From Patescibacteria group bacterium (GTDB taxonomy: Bacteria; Patescibacteriota; Minisyncoccia; Phycocordibacterales; Phycocordibacteraceae): a stretch of 11,604 nt of DNA. The DNA is taken from positions 1 to 11,604 of the forward strand of contig JAHJZL010000046.1 in the NCBI GenBank assembly GCA_018826405.1, in the 5' to 3' direction. Made by a program: the position numbers and the translations under genes. The stretch's first letter is position 1. Each line of letters starts with the position of its first letter. The notes under the pieces are model-generated. The model was given only the letters and a program-made list of their open reading frames with translations. It made no database searches and was not told the DNA's origin. Positions 1 through 6,060 of the stretch are shown piece by piece.

Positions 1-858
1 AACTATCTTCTCTCCGAAATACGTAGGGAGCATCGACACACGGAAAGAAACTTTGTCTGTCTCTGTCTCCATCTTAAAGCGTCCGTCCTGAGGCAAGCGC
101 TTTTCGTCCAGCTTCAAGTTCGCAAGCACTTTAATACGCGCCGTAATACCAGGAGCCGCTGTGCGCGGCAGGGTCATGGCGTCATGCAACACACCATCGA
201 TGCGATAGCGCACTAATACTTCCTGCTCCATTGGCTCAATATGAATATCTGAAGCCTTTTGAATAATGGCGTGGCGCAGCAAGGTATCAACGATGCGCAC
301 AATTGGCAGATCCTCTGCCATCTTCTTGAGATCGTCTCCAGACACATCGTCTCCTTCTGGCGCATCCTTTATTAGGTTAATGCGCCCTGCCTCTGTTGAG
401 ATTAAGTCTCCGAACTCTTCTTTAAGAGACTTCTGGTACTGCAGGAGCACGTTCTTAAGAGAATCTTCGTCTGTAAGCCGGGCCTGAATCTTAAGTCCTG
501 TTGTTTTGCGTACGGAATCAATTGCAGGCAGATCCTCCGTATCAAGCATCGCAACCTCAAGCTCCCCCTCCCCTTTCCGGAAAGCAACAATAGAGTGCGT
601 GCGTGCAATAGGCTCTGGAATAAGTGAGAGCACATCAAGCGGAATCTTCCGATCTTTCAGGTTAACGAACGGGATGCCGAGCACATATGCCTTGATGCGG
701 CGCAATGAGTCTGTTGAAAGCGCACCTTGTCCAATGAGAATGTCTCCAAGCGATTGCTTTCGTTTCTTTGCTTCCTCGTCCGCGGCCTCAACATCCTTCC
801 GAGGAACAAGTCCGGAATCAAGGATAAATTCTTTAAGTTCGCTTTCTGATACTTGCAT
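1..858 (-). CDS. pilB: Type IV pilus / type II secretion assembly ATPase (PilB/GspE family), C-terminal part outside window
   Basis: Cytoplasmic hexameric ATPase that powers pilin or pseudopilin polymerisation. Read from the ATG at 856-858, the frame stays open for 286 codons to the window edge, about half the usual family length of roughly 550-600 residues. An N-terminal MshE/GspE-N-like region covers residues 1 to about 150. The ATPase N-terminal subdomain is clear: SDIHIEP at residues 203-209, then VRYRIDGVLHD and RLPQDGRF at 254-261, followed by FRVSMLPTYFGEKIV, all typical of PilB/GspE. Walker A, the Asp box and Walker B would lie beyond the window. There is no Shine-Dalgarno sequence, and a -10 box lies 9 nt before the ATG. 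The nearest gene is a GC-rich orphan upstream on the same strand that does not look like a pilus gene. PilB versus GspE cannot be settled, because the tetracysteine motif and neighbouring genes are not visible. Confidence 0.93.
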   Translation of the reverse strand, partial: MQVSESELKEFILDSGLVPRKDVEAADEEAKKRKQSLGDILIGQGALSTDSLRRIKAYVLGIPFVNLKDRKIPLDVLSLIPEPIARTHSIVAFRKGEGELEVAMLDTEDLPAIDSVRKTTGLKIQARLTDEDSLKNVLLQYQKSLKEEFGDLISTEAGRINLIKDAPEGDDVSGDDLKKMAEDLPIVRIVDTLLRHAIIQKASDIHIEPMEQEVLVRYRIDGVLHDAMTLPRTAAPGITARIKVLANLKLDEKRLPQDGRFKMETETDKVSFRVSMLPTYFGEKIV

Positions 859-867
859 GCTTTAGAA

Positions 868-873
868 AGTATA
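868..873 (-). promoter_or_regulatory. -10 box of the pilB-like gene (probable leaderless start)
   Basis: On the minus strand TATACT occupies 873-868, leaving 9 nt (867-859) before the ATG. This places transcription initiation within a few bases of the start codon. I see no convincing -35 at 17 nt spacing (CGAATG) and no SD. The 859-979 gap otherwise holds only the terminator of the neighbouring orphan gene. Confidence 0.5.
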
Positions 874-910
874 ACGCAGCATCTGTGATTCATTCGTACC
901 TATATATGTG

Positions 911-957
911 TATGAAAAGGAAAACGCCCACACAACCGGAGTCGTGCGAGCGCTTTT
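911..957 (-). terminator. Rho-independent terminator of the GC-rich orphan gene
   Basis: On the minus strand a 13-bp stem (arms 956-944 and 933-921, including three G-U pairs) closes a 10-nt loop and is followed by TTTTCCTTTT. The wobble pairs become A-C mismatches on the plus strand, so the hairpin is oriented for the minus-strand gene ending at 980. Confidence 0.75.
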
Positions 958-979
958 TCTTGTGGCAGTCAGCCGAGTG

Positions 980-1396
980 TCAGTCTCCCCCGACCACGGT
1001 GCCGTCGGGGCAGGTGATGGTGGAGCCGACGATCTGGAACCTGGCGTCGGGATGGACGCCGACGGTGATCTGGACGATGTCGGTGAAGTTCCGAGTCACG
1101 GCCATGTGACCACGGGCCTCCTGCGCCGTGATCTCATGGGCGCGGATCTGCCGTTCGCCCAGATAGATCGGGAGATTGCAGCCCTCGCCGAGGGCGATGG
1201 CCGTCATGTTGCCGACATATTTGGCCGGGCTTTCGCCGGGACCGACGCGGAACTCGACGGGCAGCGGCGCGGCGATGACCGGCTCGGGCGTGACGATCGC
1301 GTGGCCGATGGCGCCGGCGATCAGGCAGCCGACGGCCAGGGCGGCCGTCTGGACCTTCTTGTTCTGCATCCAGGTGTTGAAACCGGTGGTACGCAT
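980..1396 (-). CDS. GC-rich orphan: membrane-anchored hypothetical protein, 138 aa
   Basis: I do not recognise this protein. The ATG at 1394-1396 is chosen over an upstream in-frame GTG at 1453 because a strong SD, AAGGAGGGG, sits just before it. The N-terminus is short and basic, then a hydrophobic helix covers about residues 16-34, and a Pro/Ala-rich stretch follows. This suggests a signal anchor or uncleaved signal peptide, with about 95 residues outside the membrane. Cys73 and Cys129 (GEGCNLP and TITCPDGT) could form a disulfide in an extracytoplasmic domain. The gene ends in TGA. Codon use is strongly GC-ending, unlike the flanking pilB-like gene and nusA. It has its own TTGACA promoter (1504-1531) and terminator (911-957), forming a monocistronic unit between two divergent background genes. 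Function unknown; likely acquired. Confidence 0.8.
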   Translation of the reverse strand: MRTTGFNTWMQNKKVQTAALAVGCLIAGAIGHAIVTPEPVIAAPLPVEFRVGPGESPAKYVGNMTAIALGEGCNLPIYLGERQIRAHEITAQEARGHMAVTRNFTDIVQITVGVHPDARFQIVGSTITCPDGTVVGGD

Positions 1397-1503
1397 GTGT
1401 TTTGCCCCTCCTTGAGGCTGTGTGACTGCAAAGAACAATGCTCTACAAGCCACAAAAGTGAGTTGTTAGGAAACTAGGTTCCATATACGCGGACCTGGGC
1501 ACA

Positions 1504-1531
1504 ATAATACATATATTAAATTATGTGTCAA
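1504..1531 (-). promoter_or_regulatory. Sigma70-type promoter of the GC-rich orphan
   Basis: On the minus strand TTGACA (1531-1526) is followed by a 16-nt AT-rich spacer and TATTAT (1509-1504). Transcription would start near 1497, giving a leader of about 100 nt with the SD AAGGAGGGG at its end. The -35 is a perfect consensus, unlike the background genes. Confidence 0.65.
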
Positions 1532-1539
1532 GTAGCTTA

Positions 1540-1568
1540 TTGACCGCCTCCCCCTAAAGTGGTATCTT
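1540..1568 (+). promoter_or_regulatory. Possible distal promoter upstream of nusA
   Basis: TTGACC (1540-1545), a 17-nt spacer and TATCTT (1563-1568) make a reasonable sigma70 promoter directed at nusA. It lies just in front of a terminator-like hairpin (1583-1609), so its transcripts may be mostly short. The same stretch also forms a weak 5-bp hairpin (1542-1546 with 1558-1562) followed by TTTTGCCTATC. It could therefore instead be a decayed terminator. Confidence 0.35.
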
Positions 1569-1582
1569 TTGCCTATCTGAAT

Positions 1583-1609
1583 TGTCCGCTCCCGCGGGCA
1601 TTTCTTTTT
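1583..1609 (+). terminator. Terminator-like hairpin in the nusA leader region
   Basis: A 7-bp stem with one U-G pair and a 4-nt loop (1583-1600) is followed by TTTCTTTTT. No plus-strand gene ends upstream of it within this window. It would act either as an attenuator for transcripts starting near 1575 or as an insulator in front of nusA. Confidence 0.5.
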
Positions 1610-1639
1610 AAGAAAGACCAGGGTGCGATTACAATCATC

Positions 1640-1645
1640 TATAGT
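1640..1645 (+). promoter_or_regulatory. -10 box of the proximal nusA promoter
   Basis: TATAGT lies 24 nt before the nusA ATG and downstream of the hairpin at 1583-1609. No clear -35 is seen. The leader would be about 18 nt and contains no SD. Confidence 0.4.
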
Positions 1646-1669
1646 GCGAACAACTAAATACAGAGAATT

Positions 1670-3055
1670 ATGTTGGATCTAAAAACAATCAATTCAGTGC
1701 TCGGAGAGTTTGAAGAGCGCGGTATTACTAAGGAAACCATGCTCGATGCTATTGAGCAGGCAATGGCTACTGCGTACAAGAAAGAGTACGGAAAGCGCGG
1801 ACAGGTAGTACGCGGCATGGTTGATATGGACACCGGAACCGTATCTTTTGAACAAGTTAAAACTATCGTGGACGACACGATGGTTCGTTTTCCTGATGAA
1901 GACGAGGAGGAGCTTCCTGAAGCACACCCGCACTATGATCGTGAAGAAGTTGTTCCAGAAGGTGAACTTCCTCGCTACGACGCTGAAAAGCACATTCTTC
2001 TTGAGGACGCGAAGCGCATTAAGCGAGACGCTGAACTCGGGCAGGAACTTATCTTCCCTCTTGAGCCTCAGGACGATTTCGGACGCATTGCAGCACAGAC
2101 TGCAAAGCAGGTTGTTATTCAAAAGATCCGCGAAGCTGAGAAGCTTTCTATTCTCGACGAGTTTGGTCACAAGAAAGGCGAGATTGTAACGGGTATCGTG
2201 CAGCGTGCTGAGCGCGGCGCTATCTTTGTAGATCTTGGACGCGCAACCGGTATCATTCCCTACGAGGAACAGATTCCTGGCGAGCGATACCGCACAGGCG
2301 AGCGCATCAGCGGATATCTCTACGCAGTAGATGAAGGGTTCCGTGGCGTATACCTGCGTCTTTCACGCAGTCACCCACGCTTCCTCACCCGTCTCTTTGA
2401 GATGGAAGTACCCGAGCTTGCTTCTGGCGCTATTGAAGTAAAGGGTCTTGCGCGTGAGCCTGGAAGTCGCACAAAGATTGCGATTGCATCGCTTGATCCC
2501 CACGTTGATCCAGTTGGTTCTCTCGTAGGACAGCGCGGAGTACGCGTATCTACCGTTATGGCAGCCCTTGGTGGAGAGCGCATCGACATCATTGAGTGGT
2601 CTGAGGACCAGGCTGCGTTCATTAAAGAGTCTCTCTCTCCAGCAACAGTGCTTGAAGTTGAGCTTGATGAAGAAGGACACCGCGCAACCGTTACAGTTTC
2701 TGAGGACCAGCAGTCTTTGGCTATTGGCCGCGGCGGACAGAACGTACGCCTCGCTGCAAAGCTAACTGGATGGAACATTGATATTGCTTCAGTTGGTGGC
2801 GAGAGCGTTGCCGATTCAGGAACTGCTGCTGAAGCTGCAACAGACACTGCGTCAGACGAATCAGTTGCAAAGGCAGAGGGTGCTGAAGACATGGATCCAG
2901 CAGTTGCTGCTGGTATTGATCCGACCGAGTCAGATTCAGTTGTTACTGAGGAAGCTCCTGAGAGCAACACGCTATCTATGGAAGAGGAGACTATGCAAAC
3001 TGATGACGGAAACGAAAGCGTTTCTGACGCAGAAGAGGCAAGAGACGAAGCGTAA
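1670..3055 (+). CDS. nusA: Transcription termination/antitermination factor NusA
   Basis: NusA binds RNA polymerase and nascent RNA, modulating pausing, termination and antitermination. The 461-aa protein has the N-terminal polymerase-binding domain (about 1-160) with an acidic insertion near residues 75-110, then an S1 domain from about residue 168 (KKGEIVTGIVQRAERGA). Two KH domains follow: KH1 with GQRG at 287-290 and KH2 with GRGG at 353-356. The core ends near residue 378. About 80 residues of Glu/Asp/Ala/Ser-rich low-complexity tail follow instead of folded acidic-repeat domains. The ATG at 1670 matches the family N-terminus (MLDLKTINSVL); no SD precedes it. ppa begins 11 nt after the stop. 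The rimP, ylxR and infB genes that usually neighbour nusA in other bacteria are absent here. Identification is secure; the function of the acidic tail is unknown. Confidence 0.97.
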   Translation: MLDLKTINSVLGEFEERGITKETMLDAIEQAMATAYKKEYGKRGQVVRGMVDMDTGTVSFEQVKTIVDDTMVRFPDEDEEELPEAHPHYDREEVVPEGELPRYDAEKHILLEDAKRIKRDAELGQELIFPLEPQDDFGRIAAQTAKQVVIQKIREAEKLSILDEFGHKKGEIVTGIVQRAERGAIFVDLGRATGIIPYEEQIPGERYRTGERISGYLYAVDEGFRGVYLRLSRSHPRFLTRLFEMEVPELASGAIEVKGLAREPGSRTKIAIASLDPHVDPVGSLVGQRGVRVSTVMAALGGERIDIIEWSEDQAAFIKESLSPATVLEVELDEEGHRATVTVSEDQQSLAIGRGGQNVRLAAKLTGWNIDIASVGGESVADSGTAAEAATDTASDESVAKAEGAEDMDPAVAAGIDPTESDSVVTEEAPESNTLSMEEETMQTDDGNESVSDAEEARDEA

Positions 3056-3066
3056 TACTCTATTCT

Positions 3067-3585
3067 ATGAATCTTCTTCACGATATTGCTCCGGGAACGA
3101 AGGATGAGATGAACGTCATCATTGAGATTCCAAACGGTTCTCGCAACAAGTACGAAATAGACAAAGAAACAGGAATGATCGCGCTTGATCGGGTGCTGCA
3201 CACTGCGCAGGTATATCCCTTTGACTATGGATTTGTTCCACAGACACTCTGGGACGATGGAGATGCGCTTGATGTAGTACTTCTTACTACGCAGCCGCTT
3301 CTTCCAGGTATCCTCGTGCGCGCACGTCCAGTAGGAATCCTTCCTATGATAGACGGCGGCGAGAAAGACGAGAAAGTTCTTGCTGTTCCTGCAAACGATC
3401 CTCGTTTTGCGGACATTAAGGATCTTTCAGACGTAAACAAGCACACACTTAAAGAAATCAAGCATTTCTTTGAGACCTACAAGAAGATACAGAACAAAGA
3501 AGTATCTCTTGGCGAATGGCAGGATAAGTCAGCTGCGGAAGCCGCATTCACGCGCGCCTGCGAGCTCTATTCTGAAAAGAAGTAA
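3067..3585 (+). CDS. ppa: Inorganic pyrophosphatase, family I
   Basis: Soluble cytoplasmic enzyme that hydrolyses pyrophosphate to two phosphates and so drives nucleic acid and activation reactions forward. The 172-aa length is typical. Family signatures visible are IEIP with Glu20, KYEID (Lys28, Glu30), Arg42, YPFDYGFVP with Tyr54, the DGDALDVV signature with Asp64, Asp66 and Asp69, then Asp96, Asp101, Lys103, and HFFETYKK near the C-terminus. Glu98 of the E. coli enzyme appears to be Gly97 here, a position known to vary less strictly than the aspartates. The start at 3067 is preferred over the internal ATG at 3109 because MNLLHDIAPG aligns with the usual family N-terminus. A TAATACT sequence overlapping the nusA stop lies 7-8 nt before the ATG and could give a leaderless transcript in addition to read-through from nusA. 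A strong terminator follows. Confidence 0.96.
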   Translation: MNLLHDIAPGTKDEMNVIIEIPNGSRNKYEIDKETGMIALDRVLHTAQVYPFDYGFVPQTLWDDGDALDVVLLTTQPLLPGILVRARPVGILPMIDGGEKDEKVLAVPANDPRFADIKDLSDVNKHTLKEIKHFFETYKKIQNKEVSLGEWQDKSAAEAAFTRACELYSEKK

Positions 3586-3594
3586 CGTGTTTTT

Positions 3595-3629
3595 AGGCAA
3601 AAGCCCGGACCTGATCCGGGCTTTTGCCT
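3595..3629 (+). terminator. Terminator after nusA-ppa
   Basis: A perfect 15-bp stem (3595-3609 with 3615-3629) and a 5-nt loop. The T run lies inside the 3' arm (GGGCTTTTGCCT). The downstream tail TTTTGCCTATCCCC belongs to a motif that recurs after other terminators in this window. Confidence 0.9.
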
Positions 3630-3697
3630 ATCCCCAACCAGATACTCTGTACTCTCTATTCCTTATATACTGAGCACATACCCTAAACGATATATCT

Positions 3698-3970
3698 ATG
3701 AATCCAGATGAGAACATGAACCCAGTTGAGACCACACCCGAGCCAGCACCAGCTCCGGAGCCAAAGAAGGCACCAGCATATGGAGCAATCCTCGGTATCA
3801 TCCTCATTGTGGTTATTCTTGTAGTAGGAGCATTCTACGTCTGGGGCGAGCGTCTTGAAGAGGAGCAGCCACTAGGTGCTCAAGAATCAGCTGACGAAAT
3901 GCTTCCTGCAGGCAACATGCCGAGCGTTGAAGGTTCTGCTGACGTTGAAACAGACCCTCAGCCACGTTAA
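3698..3970 (+). CDS. Small single-pass membrane protein with Pro/Glu-rich N-terminus, 90 aa
   Basis: I do not recognise a named family. Residues 1-25 are rich in Pro, Glu and Ala, a single strongly hydrophobic helix spans about residues 28-50, and an acidic tail follows (QESADEMLP through the C-terminus). There is no cleavable signal peptide pattern, so it is probably an anchored protein with one acidic tail outside the membrane. It is monocistronic, lying between the terminators at 3595-3629 and 3986-4020. A TATACT at 3666-3671 lies 26 nt before the ATG; no SD is present. It resembles the protein at 4921-5196 in size and plan (short N-terminus, one helix, acidic tail), although sequence similarity outside the helix is low. 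Codon use matches the background genes. Confidence 0.8.
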   Translation: MNPDENMNPVETTPEPAPAPEPKKAPAYGAILGIILIVVILVVGAFYVWGERLEEEQPLGAQESADEMLPAGNMPSVEGSADVETDPQPR

Positions 3971-3985
3971 GAAACCCTTGTTTTA

Positions 3986-4020
3986 GTAAAAGCGCCTTGT
4001 TCCCAACAGGGCGCTTTTAC
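3986..4020 (+). terminator. Terminator after the 90-aa membrane protein
   Basis: An 11-bp perfect stem (GTAAAAGCGCC with GGCGCTTTTAC) extends inward through TTGTT/AACAG pairs to a CCC loop. The 3' side, GGGCGCTTTTACGTAT, matches the terminator at 5213-5239 at 15 of 16 positions. Confidence 0.85.
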
Positions 4021-4035
4021 GTATTTAGAAAAGGC

Positions 4036-4041
4036 TATACT
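4036..4041 (+). promoter_or_regulatory. -10 box of the secreted coiled-coil protein gene
   Basis: TATACT directly follows the preceding terminator and lies 50 nt before the chosen ATG at 4092. No good -35 is visible, and no SD precedes either candidate start (GTG 4065 or ATG 4092). Confidence 0.45.
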
Positions 4042-4091
4042 TATTTAAGCATTGCTCCCGAGCGGTGCGTGTTAGCAATAGAGCTATTCCA

Positions 4092-4910
4092 ATGAAACTA
4101 CCTGTCACTTTAGTGCTCGTGTTCAGCTTCTTCCTATCTACATCTCTCGTATACGGACAGGAGACCGACACGACCACTACACCGAAACCTGAGCCGACAT
4201 TCTTTGACCGTGCTGTTCAAGTTAAAGAACGCGCTCTTGAAAAGAAGGACGCCCTTCTAGAGCGCCAGCAAGAGGCACGCAAAACAGCTGCAGACCTTAC
4301 TGCAGAGAGAAGGGCTGAGCTTGAAGAGAAGCGTCCTGAAGACGCTCCGCTTCGAGCGCCTGAACGCATGGAAGAAAAGAGAGCCATGCAAGCTGAGCGT
4401 GCTGACGCCGTGCGCGCAACTATGCAAGAGAAAAGAGAAACCATGCGTGTAACTCTAGAGGAGCGCAAGCAAGAAATGCAGGAGAAGCGCGCAGCATTTG
4501 CCTCAAGCACTGCTGAACGCAAGGAGCAGTTCCGAGCACGCGTAACTGAACAAGTTACTCAACGCTTTGATCATGCAATGCAACTTCTAAGCGCAATGAA
4601 CCTTCGTCTTACTGGTCTCGCTGACCGTATTGAAGGCAGGATCTCAGAGCTTTCTGACCGCGGGCTAGACACAGACTCTGCTGAGACTGCTCTTGCCTCA
4701 GCACGAGCAAAGATTAGTGCTGCAGATACTGCAATTTCAGCTGTTGCTGATGCAACTGCAGAAGCACTCTCTGCAGAAAACCCTAAAGAAGCACTACAGT
4801 CTGTGCGTCCTGCAGTTGAGAGTGCAAAGAGTGCACTTCGTGCTGCGCACGAAGCACTGCGTGCTGCCGTTGTAGCATTACCAAAACCTGAAGCAGCTCC
4901 TGCTCAGTAA
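4092..4910 (+). CDS. Secreted coiled-coil protein, Glu/Arg/Ala-rich
   Basis: Hypothetical secreted protein of 272 aa from the ATG at 4092. I choose this ATG over the in-frame GTG at 4065 because it gives a standard signal peptide: MKLP, a hydrophobic core of about 15 residues, and likely cleavage after LVYG. A Thr/Pro-rich stretch follows. Then comes about 110 residues of dense Glu/Lys/Arg/Ala/Gln sequence with EERKQEMQEKR-type runs, predicted to be a long coiled coil. An alanine-rich helical region with DTDSAETALASARAKISAADTA-like spacing fills the rest, ending in a Pro/Ala tail. No catalytic motif is visible. Such proteins are common at the surface of Parcubacteria, so a structural or envelope role is plausible but not shown. 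The 91-aa membrane protein gene starts 10 nt downstream, suggesting co-transcription. Confidence 0.82.
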   Translation: MKLPVTLVLVFSFFLSTSLVYGQETDTTTTPKPEPTFFDRAVQVKERALEKKDALLERQQEARKTAADLTAERRAELEEKRPEDAPLRAPERMEEKRAMQAERADAVRATMQEKRETMRVTLEERKQEMQEKRAAFASSTAERKEQFRARVTEQVTQRFDHAMQLLSAMNLRLTGLADRIEGRISELSDRGLDTDSAETALASARAKISAADTAISAVADATAEALSAENPKEALQSVRPAVESAKSALRAAHEALRAAVVALPKPEAAPAQ

Positions 4911-4920
4911 TGATATTCAT

Positions 4921-5196
4921 ATGGCACACTCCCCTATGTCTCCCGCCACTCGCTCAGTATCCTGGATTACTCTAGGTATTGCGCTTGTCGTTATGATTCT
5001 TGTTGCAGTAGGTATCTTCTATCTCAAAGATAGCTTCCCTACTAACGAAGACTCAGTTATCGAAGCACTTGAAACCCAAAATGACTCAACAGAACCTGCA
5101 GTTATTGAAGAAGATCTAACTGCGCAGTCTCCTGACGAGTTTGATCAAGAGATTGATGCTGCATTTGCAGAACTTGATGCATCGCTCGCAGAGTAA
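4921..5196 (+). CDS. Small single-pass membrane protein with acidic tail, 91 aa
   Basis: Unrecognised. It has a short N-terminus of about 14 residues, a hydrophobic helix at about residues 15-36 (WITLGIALVVMILVAVGIFYL), then a strongly acidic tail of about 55 residues rich in Glu, Asp and Ala, with only a Lys near the membrane. It starts 10 nt after the stop of the secreted coiled-coil gene and shares the terminator at 5213-5239, so the two are probably one operon. No SD is present. The plan matches the 90-aa protein at 3698-3970, so the coiled-coil gene is bracketed by two proteins of the same architecture. Confidence 0.8.
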   Translation: MAHSPMSPATRSVSWITLGIALVVMILVAVGIFYLKDSFPTNEDSVIEALETQNDSTEPAVIEEDLTAQSPDEFDQEIDAAFAELDASLAE

Positions 5197-5212
5197 GTAT
5201 AGACACTTCGCT

Positions 5213-5239
5213 AAGCGCCCCTCCCAAAGGGGCGCTTTT
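5213..5239 (+). terminator. Terminator after the coiled-coil/membrane protein operon
   Basis: A 9-bp perfect stem (AAGCGCCCC with GGGGCGCTT) and a 7-nt loop, followed by TTGCGTATCCCT. Its tail runs directly into the clpP promoter region. Confidence 0.88.
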
Positions 5240-5261
5240 GCGTATCCCTGCTTTGGTCTGG

Positions 5262-5270
5262 TACCATACT
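5262..5270 (+). promoter_or_regulatory. -10 region of clpP (probable leaderless start)
   Basis: TACCATACT offers TACCAT (5262-5267) or CATACT (5265-5270) as the -10, only 7-10 nt before the ATG at 5278. TTGCGT at 5238-5243, in the tail of the preceding terminator, lies 18 nt before TACCAT and could serve as -35. There is no room for an SD. Confidence 0.45.
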
Positions 5271-5277
5271 CTTCACT

Positions 5278-5886
5278 ATGGAACACCAATACAAAAACCC
5301 ACGCGCCATGCTTGTCCCGATGGTTGTTGAGAAAACTCAGTTCGGAGAACGGGGGTACGATATTTATTCTCGTCTCCTAAAGGACCGTATTGTGTTCCTT
5401 GGAGGAGGAATAGATGACGATATGGCCAATCTCATCATTGCTCAGCTCCTGTTCCTTGAGTCTGAGGATCCGAAGAAGGATATTTCTTTGTATGTAAACT
5501 CACCCGGCGGATCAGTTACTGCAGGTCTTGCGATTCTAGATACCATGAATCACGTGAAGCCTGATGTTTCTACTGTTTGTGTTGGTATGGCTGCGTCAGC
5601 GGCAGCAGTTATTTTGGCAGCAGGAGCCAAAGGCAAGCGTTACGCACTTCCAAATGCCGAAGTTATGATCCACCAGCCATGGGGCGGTGCTCAGGGACAG
5701 GCAACAGATATTGAAATTACTGCAAAACACATTCTTGCAACTCGTGACCGCTTGAATAAGATTCTTGCAAAAGCATCTGGACAGCCGCTTGCGAAGATTG
5801 AGAAAGATGTGGACCGCGATTACTTCATGATGGCTGACGAAGCCAAAAAGTACGGTCTCGTTGACCAGGTCTACAAGACAAAATAG
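5278..5886 (+). CDS. clpP: ATP-dependent Clp protease proteolytic subunit ClpP
   Basis: Serine protease subunit that forms a barrel of two heptamers and degrades unfolded proteins fed by Clp ATPases. The 202-aa length is typical. The catalytic triad is complete: Ser107 in GMAASAAAV, His132 in MIHQP, and Asp181 in DRDYFM, each offset by four from E. coli precursor numbering (111, 136, 185). Other signatures are LVPMVVE near the N-terminus, YDIYSRLLKDRIVFL, YVNSPGGSVTAGLAI (substrate channel) and YGLVDQVY at the end. Around the active Ser the sequence is GMAASAA rather than the commoner GQAASMG. It is monocistronic between two terminators, and no clpX or tig gene is adjacent. The ATG at 5278 fits the family N-terminus; no SD is present. 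Confidence 0.97.
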   Translation: MEHQYKNPRAMLVPMVVEKTQFGERGYDIYSRLLKDRIVFLGGGIDDDMANLIIAQLLFLESEDPKKDISLYVNSPGGSVTAGLAILDTMNHVKPDVSTVCVGMAASAAAVILAAGAKGKRYALPNAEVMIHQPWGGAQGQATDIEITAKHILATRDRLNKILAKASGQPLAKIEKDVDRDYFMMADEAKKYGLVDQVYKTK

Positions 5887-5892
5887 GCACCA

Positions 5893-5924
5893 AGAAGGCT
5901 CCCTCGCGGAGCCTTCTCTCGTTT
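5893..5924 (+). terminator. Terminator after clpP
   Basis: A 10-bp perfect stem (AGAAGGCTCC with GGAGCCTTCT) and a 5-nt loop CTCGC, with a weak tail CTCGTTTT. Confidence 0.8.
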
Positions 5925-6042
5925 TACGGAAGCCAAAAAACGTGTTATTTTGCAGTTGTTCTGAGGATCTGACTGGCTGATTTGATTGTATCTCCGACCT
6001 CACTTACTTTGTTTATTTTCTTTTATTTCCTCAGTTTAAGGA

Positions 6043-6048
6043 GATAAA
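6043..6048 (+). promoter_or_regulatory. Possible -10 of rny
   Basis: GATAAA lies 12 nt before the ATG at 6061. AAGGAG at 6038-6043 resembles an SD but ends 17 nt before the start, too far for normal use, and no other start codon lies within its range. A very short leader is the simpler reading. Confidence 0.25.
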
Positions 6049-6060
6049 AGCTTTCCCTGT

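Larger units (their letters stand above)
911..1531 (-). other. Putative GC-rich cassette 1 (promoter-SD-orphan-terminator)
   Basis: This is the span from the minus-strand TTGACA promoter to the terminator around the 138-aa orphan. The CDS is GC-rich, but the roughly 100-nt leader and both flanks are AT-richer. I see no clear flanking direct repeat, so the ends are approximate. Calling it an acquired unit is inference from composition, SD use and self-contained signals. Confidence 0.45.

Noticed and set aside
980..982. TGA read as glycine (code 25, Absconditabacteria/Gracilibacteria)
   Set aside because: No in-frame TGA interrupts any conserved domain, and TGA ends the GC-rich genes where the proteins look complete and terminators follow.
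908..1477. 189-codon plus-strand open frame opposite the GC-rich orphan
   Set aside because: It is antisense to the 138-aa gene, which has a strong SD, promoter and terminator on the minus strand. Long antisense frames are expected in GC-rich DNA.
911..1531. Assembly chimera as the explanation of the GC-rich stretches
   Set aside because: Three separate short stretches begin and end cleanly in intergenic regions with intact neighbours and regulatory signals. A misassembly would more likely break genes. It cannot be excluded without read data.
2371..3201. 276-codon minus-strand open frame across nusA and ppa
   Set aside because: Ser/Pro-rich shadow of the acidic nusA tail; both plus-strand genes are secure.
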